Assembly: GCA_016787665.1 (NCBI GenBank)
Contig: JAEUUC010000007.1
Coordinates: forward strand, 310,001-374,000
Length of the DNA stretch: 64,000 nucleotides
Origin: Cyclobacteriaceae bacterium
Lineage (GTDB): Bacteria; Bacteroidota; Bacteroidia; Cytophagales; Cyclobacteriaceae
Direction of reading: 5' to 3'
The notes beneath the pieces are model-generated. The model did no database searches. It was not told the DNA's origin and was given only the letters and a program-made list of their open reading frames with translations. Positions 58,910-64,000 of the stretch are shown in pieces. Position 1 is the stretch's first letter, and each line of letters begins with the position of its first letter. Made by a program: the position numbers and the translations under genes.

Positions 58910-61900
58910 TGAAGTTATTGGGAAAAATTGGGCTGGTGATTGTTTCCCTGGCATTTCTCGTCATGGGATGTGGTGATTCTGGGGGTCGCACATCGCTTTT
59001 TCAACAACTTCCATCGTCACGAACGGGGTTGCGCTTCCGAAATGATTTATCATTTTCACAAGAGTTCAACATCTTTACCTACCGGAATTTTTATAATGGG
59101 GGAGGAGTGGGAATTGGCGACATCAACAACGATGGATTGCCAGATGTCTATCTTACTTCAAATCTGGGCGAGAACAAACTGTATCTGAACAAGGGGAGTT
59201 TTGTGTTTGAAGATATCACCGTTCCATCCGGGGTAAAAGGTTCGAGGGGTTGGAGTACGGGCGTTGCTATGGCCGATGTCAATGGTGATGGTTGGCTGGA
59301 TATTTACGTTTGTAATTCGGGTGATGTGGATGGGGACAACCGTCAAAATGAGCTATTCATCAACCAAGGAGATCTCACTTTTTCTGAAGAGGCCAAACGT
59401 TACGGTTTAGCAGACTCGGGCCTTTCCACCCATGCGGCTTTTTTTGACTATGATAAGGATGGTGATTTGGATATGTACTTGCTCAACAACTCGTTTACGG
59501 CCATCGGTACATTTAATCTGATGAATAATCTTCGTGACACGAGAGATCCGCGCGGTGGCGATAAGCTCTTCCGTAACGATGGAGACCGGTTTCAAGACGT
59601 CAGTGAAGAAGCTGGAATCTACGGTAGCGAAATCGGGTTTGGATTGGGCGTCACCGTAGGGGATGTGAACAATGATACCTGGCCTGATATTTTTATCTCC
59701 AATGATTTTTTTGAGCGTGACTACCTGTATATCAATCAGAAGAATGGCACTTTCCGTGAGGAACTTACGAGCCGACTGCAATCCATTAGTGCAGCGTCCA
59801 TGGGGGCAGATATGGCGGATGTGAATAATGATGGCTGGTTGGATGTCTTTGTCACGGATATGTTGCCGGGAGATCTCAGGCGAATGAAGCAAATCACTAC
59901 GTTCGAGAATTGGGACAAATTCAATTATAACCAGCGGAATGGTTATCATTATCAGTTGACACGCAATATGCTCCATCTCAATCGGGGTGGCGGAGTGTTT
60001 AGTGAAATTGGCCGCCTGGCAGGGGTCGAAGCGACAGACTGGAGCTGGGGTGCCTTGATGTTCGATATGGATAACGATGGGCTCAAAGATATTTTTGTCG
60101 CCAATGGTATCTATCAGGATATCACCGATCTTGACTATCTTAATTTTATCGATAGTGATGAAACGAAACGCAGAATTATCTCCAAGGAAGGCGTTGACTA
60201 TCGGGCATTGATCGATCCGATACCGGTTAACCCGGTGCCGAACTACGCCTTCAAGAATACGGGTGATCTTCGATTTGATAATCGTGCGGATGACTGGGGT
60301 TTGGGCACTCCGTCACATTCAAATGGGTCGGCCTATGGCGATTTGGATGGTGATGGCGATTTGGATCTGGTGGTAAGCCAGTTAAACAACGAAGTGGCTG
60401 TTTATGAAAATACAGCGCAGCAAAGCCAAACCCCGCCTGGTTACCTGCGGATAAAACTTCAAGGCGGCCTTCGAAACACCGCTGGTGTGGGAGCCCGGGT
60501 TGTTGTTTCCACCGGGGACCGTAAGGTGACACTCGAACAGATGCCAACACGAGGCTTTCAGTCCTCCGTTGACCCGGTGATGGTTATCGGATTGGGTAAG
60601 GCGGCTATTGCCGATACGCTAAGTGTGACCTGGCCTTCGGGCAAGGTCTCCGTCTTGGTTAATGTTCCATGTAAACAAACACTGGTCATACGTGAGGCTG
60701 ATGCTCGTGAACCCGGGCCGGGCCGACAGGAAGGAGCCACTATTTTCGCGAAGGTGGAGGGGCGACTTGACTATCAACACACGGAGAATACCTTCGTTGA
60801 TTTTGATCGGGAGAGATTGGTTTATCAGATGTTGTCGACCAGCGGCCCGCCAGCAGCCGTGGGCGATCTGAATGGTGATGGTCTTGAAGACGTTTGGTTG
60901 GGTGGATCCGCGGGTTCGTCTGGAACCATCTTCTTCCAAAATTCAACAGGCACATTTACGCGTAGTGAACAACCTGCGTTGGCGCTCGATCGCGACAGTG
61001 AGGATACCGATATTGTACTAGGTGATTTGGATGGAGATGGCGACCTGGACGCGGTAGTGGCGAGCGGTGGAAGTGAATTCGGCTTAGGGGCACCCGCGCT
61101 TCGTGATCGGGCCTACCTCAACAATGGAAAGGGCGATTTCACCAGGCTATTGGGAACTGATTTGGATCGGGTTAACGAAATAACGTCATCGCTGGTTTTG
61201 GCTGATTGGGATAATGATGGAGATCTTGATCTTTTCACCGGATCTCGAATGGTTCCCTTCGCCTACGGCATGACGCCAAGCAGTCACCTGTTTCTGAATG
61301 ATGGTTCAGGACGATTCCTTGAGCGTACTGCCGATCGCGCGTCCTTGTTATCCGGATTAGGTATGATCACAGACGCGGCAGCACTGGATTATGATGGGGA
61401 TCGCGACCAGGATTTGGTTTTAGTGGGTGATTGGACAGGTATATTGATTTTGGAAAACCACGATGGTGTGTTTTCGCTTTCTGAGAATGAACTTTCCGGT
61501 TATCGGGGTTGGTGGAATACCGTGTATTGCTCGGATATTGATCAGGATGGTGATCCTGATTTGGTAGTGGGCAACCATGGCTTAAACTCACGTTTTAAAG
61601 TCAACGAGGAACAAAAGCTCGGCCTGTTTGTCGGTGATTTTGATTCCAATGGCTCAGTAGAACCTGTTTACGCTTTGAATCAAAAAGACAACTGGACGCC
61701 TCTCGCGTTACGGCACGATCTGATCGCCCAAATGCCCGGGTTGAAAAAGAAGTTTCTAAAGTATGCCGACTATAACAATTTGGCTCTTCACGATGTATTT
61801 GGTAAAGAGGCATTGGCTAAATCGGTTCGTTTGGAAGCGAATTACATGGCGACTTCGGTGGTCGAGAATAAGGGTAACGGGCGGTGGCAGTTACGGCCGT

Positions 61901-62217
61901 TACCGGTGGAAGCTCAATTTGCTCCCGTCTACGCTATTTCGTCTCTTGACTACAATAAAGATGGGGTGTCTGATCTGATTCTGGCGGGCAACCTGTTTGA
62001 GGTTAAACCTGAGGCCGGCCGCTACGATGCCCTTCTCGGAGGTGTTCTTCTGCAGGGAAAGGGTAACATGCAATTTGAGGCGGTTCCGTACTTGCAGACG
62101 GGGTTGACGAAAGTGCTTGCCGCGAGAGCGATTCGGACAATAGATGTTGCCGGACAGAAACTCCTGATGGTAACGGCCAACCAGGACATCTTGACCTTGT
62201 ATTCCCAACCGGAATGA
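58909..62217 (+). CDS. FG-GAP/ASPIC-UnbV (CRTAC1-like) lipoprotein, copy B
   Basis: This 1102-residue paralogue of copy A has the same layout: lipobox VMGC (about C21), opening LPSSRTGLRFRNDLSFSQEF and YRNFYNGGGVGIGDINNDGL, a first propeller with DVNGDGWLDIYV, DKDGDLDMYLLNNS, DVNNDTWPDIFI and DLDGDGDLDLVV. The ASPIC/UnbV segment is about 530-600 (NTAGVGARVVVSTGDRKVTL, LGKAAIADTLSVTWPSG), and the second propeller has DLNGDGLEDVWLGG, DLDGDGDLDAVVAS and DQDGDPDLVVGNHG. Copies A and B agree over long stretches, for example SNDFFERDYLYxNQKNGTFR. The stop overlaps copy C by four bases (ATGA). Confidence 0.9.
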   Translation: MKLLGKIGLVIVSLAFLVMGCGDSGGRTSLFQQLPSSRTGLRFRNDLSFSQEFNIFTYRNFYNGGGVGIGDINNDGLPDVYLTSNLGENKLYLNKGSFVFEDITVPSGVKGSRGWSTGVAMADVNGDGWLDIYVCNSGDVDGDNRQNELFINQGDLTFSEEAKRYGLADSGLSTHAAFFDYDKDGDLDMYLLNNSFTAIGTFNLMNNLRDTRDPRGGDKLFRNDGDRFQDVSEEAGIYGSEIGFGLGVTVGDVNNDTWPDIFISNDFFERDYLYINQKNGTFREELTSRLQSISAASMGADMADVNNDGWLDVFVTDMLPGDLRRMKQITTFENWDKFNYNQRNGYHYQLTRNMLHLNRGGGVFSEIGRLAGVEATDWSWGALMFDMDNDGLKDIFVANGIYQDITDLDYLNFIDSDETKRRIISKEGVDYRALIDPIPVNPVPNYAFKNTGDLRFDNRADDWGLGTPSHSNGSAYGDLDGDGDLDLVVSQLNNEVAVYENTAQQSQTPPGYLRIKLQGGLRNTAGVGARVVVSTGDRKVTLEQMPTRGFQSSVDPVMVIGLGKAAIADTLSVTWPSGKVSVLVNVPCKQTLVIREADAREPGPGRQEGATIFAKVEGRLDYQHTENTFVDFDRERLVYQMLSTSGPPAAVGDLNGDGLEDVWLGGSAGSSGTIFFQNSTGTFTRSEQPALALDRDSEDTDIVLGDLDGDGDLDAVVASGGSEFGLGAPALRDRAYLNNGKGDFTRLLGTDLDRVNEITSSLVLADWDNDGDLDLFTGSRMVPFAYGMTPSSHLFLNDGSGRFLERTADRASLLSGLGMITDAAALDYDGDRDQDLVLVGDWTGILILENHDGVFSLSENELSGYRGWWNTVYCSDIDQDGDPDLVVGNHGLNSRFKVNEEQKLGLFVGDFDSNGSVEPVYALNQKDNWTPLALRHDLIAQMPGLKKKFLKYADYNNLALHDVFGKEALAKSVRLEANYMATSVVENKGNGRWQLRPLPVEAQFAPVYAISSLDYNKDGVSDLILAGNLFEVKPEAGRYDALLGGVLLQGKGNMQFEAVPYLQTGLTKVLAARAIRTIDVAGQKLLMVTANQDILTLYSQPE

Positions 62218-64000
62218 AAAGCCACGGGCTTTACTTTCTGTTGGCTTGCTTGGCGATGGCGGGCTGCCGCCATACGGCAGATAAACCGCTTTTCCAATTA
62301 ATGTCGCCTGCTGCCACTGGCGTTGCGTTTCAAAATCAGCTTAATGAGCGCAAACTCAACATCGTGCAGTACTTGTATTACTACAATGGCGGTGGTGTCG
62401 CTGTTGCGGATGTTAATCGTGACGGACTTGAGGATATATTCTTTACTGGAAATGAGGTAGGCCACTTTTTGTACCTGAACAAAGGCAATTTTCAATTTGA
62501 CGACATTTCAGCCTCAGCAGGTGTAAACCAAAACAAAGGGGACTGGTCGACCGGGGTTACCATTTGCGATGTCAACATGGATGGATGGGTGGACTTCTAC
62601 GTGTGCCAGGTCGGAGATTACAAAGGGGTAAAGGGGCATAATCTCTTGTATGTTAATCAAGGCGACTTAACTTTTATGGAGCAATCCGCCCAGTATGGCT
62701 TGGATTTTTCGGGGTTCTCCACTCAGGCGGTTTTTTTTGATTACGACCGGGATGGTGATCAGGATGTGTACCTGTTAAATCATTCTGTTCACCAGGTAGC
62801 CAACTATGGTCCATCATCGCTCAGGCAGGAGGTAGATCCCAAGTCTGGCGACCGGCTCTTTGAACGGGTTGAAGAGGGGGGTAGAGTTTTTTTTCGTGAT
62901 GTCACCCAGTCAGCCGGAATTTGGTCAAGTTCGATTGGATATGGATTAGGGGTGGTGGCCACCGATGTTAATCAGGATGGGTGGTTAGATTTATATGTAG
63001 CAAATGACTTTCATGAAATTGACTATCTCTATATCAATAATCAGAATAAGACATTCACCGAATCGTCATCGGCCTGGCTAGGCCACACCAGCCGGTACTC
63101 CATGGGCGTTGATGCGGCTGATTTGAATCGGGATGGATATCCGGAAATTATGACATTGGATATGCTTCCGGATGACCCCTACATCTTACAAAAATCGGCT
63201 GCCGAGGATACACAGGAAGTATCTGATATCAAACTGGCATTTGGGTATGGGCCGCAGAACGTGCGCAATGCATTACAGTTAAATCGGAAGTCATTCTTTC
63301 AGGAGATTGCGCAGTGGTCAGGCATTGAGGCCACCGACTGGAGTTGGTCTTGCCTCATGGCTGACCTCGATAATGACACCCGGCACGAGATCTTTGTTAC
63401 AAACGGCATTTACAAACGGCCTAATGATCTGGATTACATCCACTACCAGGCGAATATGGCCCGCAAAGGCGGTCAAATAGCCGATGGCGAGCTTATTACA
63501 AAGATGCCGTCACTTAAGATTTCGAACTATTGCTTTAAATCACGGGATGAGTTAAAGTTTGACGATGTTGGGGCGCAATGGGGATTGGCCGATGCCTCCT
63601 ACTCGTCAGGGGCTGCCTATTCCGATCTTGATAATGATGGTGACCTGGATCTGGTTATCAATAATGTTAATATGCCGGCTTTTATTTACCGCAATGAGAC
63701 ATCGCCTGGATCTGCAAAAAACTTTTTGAAGTTAAGGTTGAAAGCAACTCGTTGCCAATTCGGCTTGAGCAGTACCGTGGAGGTGTTTTCAGGTACAGGA
63801 AAATACCTGCGAGAAAATATTGCTACACGCGGATTCTTGTCCTCGGTGTCACCAACCTTGCATATTGGCCTGGGCACTGAGACGGTAGATAGCATTCTTG
63901 TTCGTTGGGCAGACGGCCAGGAGGAAATGTTCAGGGGGGCACCTAGAGGCGAGATAACCCTGGAACAAGGTTCCGGCAAATCAGTCGAGGAGGCTTTTTT
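62214..64000 (+). CDS. FG-GAP/ASPIC-UnbV (CRTAC1-like) lipoprotein, copy C (3' end outside window)
   Basis: The open frame runs from ATG 62214 to the window edge, 595 complete codons with no stop. It begins MKSHGLYFLLACLAMAGCRH, a signal peptide with lipobox MAGC. The first propeller has DVNRDGLEDIFF, DVNMDGWVDFYV, DYDRDGDQDVYLLNHS, DVNQDGWLDLYVANDF, DLNRDGYPEIMT and DLDNDGDLDLVI. The ASPIC/UnbV segment starts near residue 505 (LSSTVEVFSGTGKYLRENIA, LGTETVDSILVRWADG). It is more diverged from A and B than they are from each other. By analogy a second propeller of about 450 residues should follow beyond the window. Start coupling to copy B is by ATGA. Confidence 0.88.
   Translation, partial: MKSHGLYFLLACLAMAGCRHTADKPLFQLMSPAATGVAFQNQLNERKLNIVQYLYYYNGGGVAVADVNRDGLEDIFFTGNEVGHFLYLNKGNFQFDDISASAGVNQNKGDWSTGVTICDVNMDGWVDFYVCQVGDYKGVKGHNLLYVNQGDLTFMEQSAQYGLDFSGFSTQAVFFDYDRDGDQDVYLLNHSVHQVANYGPSSLRQEVDPKSGDRLFERVEEGGRVFFRDVTQSAGIWSSSIGYGLGVVATDVNQDGWLDLYVANDFHEIDYLYINNQNKTFTESSSAWLGHTSRYSMGVDAADLNRDGYPEIMTLDMLPDDPYILQKSAAEDTQEVSDIKLAFGYGPQNVRNALQLNRKSFFQEIAQWSGIEATDWSWSCLMADLDNDTRHEIFVTNGIYKRPNDLDYIHYQANMARKGGQIADGELITKMPSLKISNYCFKSRDELKFDDVGAQWGLADASYSSGAAYSDLDNDGDLDLVINNVNMPAFIYRNETSPGSAKNFLKLRLKATRCQFGLSSTVEVFSGTGKYLRENIATRGFLSSVSPTLHIGLGTETVDSILVRWADGQEEMFRGAPRGEITLEQGSGKSVEEAF

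Noticed and set aside
62298..62495. Small minus-strand open frame under copy C
   Set aside because: It lies antisense to the continuous plus-strand frame of the third CRTAC1-like lipoprotein.
1..64000. CRISPR arrays, tRNA/rRNA genes, prophage, complete insertion sequences or conjugative genes
   Set aside because: No evenly spaced direct repeats, tRNA-like cloverleaf signatures, transposase or phage structural proteins were seen in either strand by eye.

Overview
The window reads as a chromosomal segment of a Bacteroidota bacterium, most likely order Cytophagales. The sequence evidence is: Bacteroidota-type -7 promoter elements (TAnnTTTG) placed a few bases upstream of many starts, very few Shine-Dalgarno sites, a SusC/SusD/SusE outer-membrane system, a type IX secretion (T9SS) C-terminal sorting domain, DUF5686 and DUF5777 proteins, many lipoproteins, and several GTG/TTG starts. 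No rRNA, tRNA, CRISPR array, phage or complete insertion sequence was seen, and no gene-free stretch exceeds 300 bases.

Layout. 1-2674: 3' end of a trp operon (trpC end, trpF, trpB, trpA). 2663-7625: convergent and divergent housekeeping or membrane genes (sensor kinase plus DUF2238 protein, 3-hydroxyacyl-CoA dehydrogenase, a membrane protein interrupted by an in-frame TGA, an ArsC-like protein, a lipoprotein). 7829-12571: topoisomerase IV parE-parC. 12644-12798: a 155-bp inverted-repeat-bounded intergenic element. 12850-22467: TonB receptor, CHY zinc-finger protein, OmpA-like protein, a SDR/M15 peptidase/GH1 operon, trmH, sanA-like, DUF5686 protein. 22512-25780: the classic thrS-infC-rpmI-rplT translation operon ending in a strong terminator. 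26235-28468: SprB-repeat/cytochrome-like lipoprotein, YceI and DUF5777 proteins. 28520-36630: SSS transporter, a methyltransferase-like membrane protein, MoeB-rhodanese, RidA, LhgO, a J-domain membrane protein, PdxH, and an exported MsrB/MsrA pair separated by an attenuator-like structured leader.

36727-54934 is dominated by a starch/maltodextrin utilisation locus. A LacI-family regulator heads a leftward run (GH31 alpha-glucosidase, GH13 lipoprotein, SLC45-like sugar permease, esterase). Divergently lie a T9SS-exported alpha-amylase, then SusE-, SusC- and SusD-like genes. Similar LacI-type palindromes occur in both control regions. The model is surface hydrolysis and capture, periplasmic trimming, import of maltose or short dextrins, and repression by the LacI protein.

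55018-64000 is a separate transcription unit. A terminator, then a consensus -7 element, precede three tandem giant lipoproteins of the FG-GAP/ASPIC-UnbV (CRTAC1-like) type, with one small unrecognised lipoprotein between the first two. The genes overlap by 1 to 20 bases, and the third copy runs off the window. Its function is not known; it is the least explained system here.
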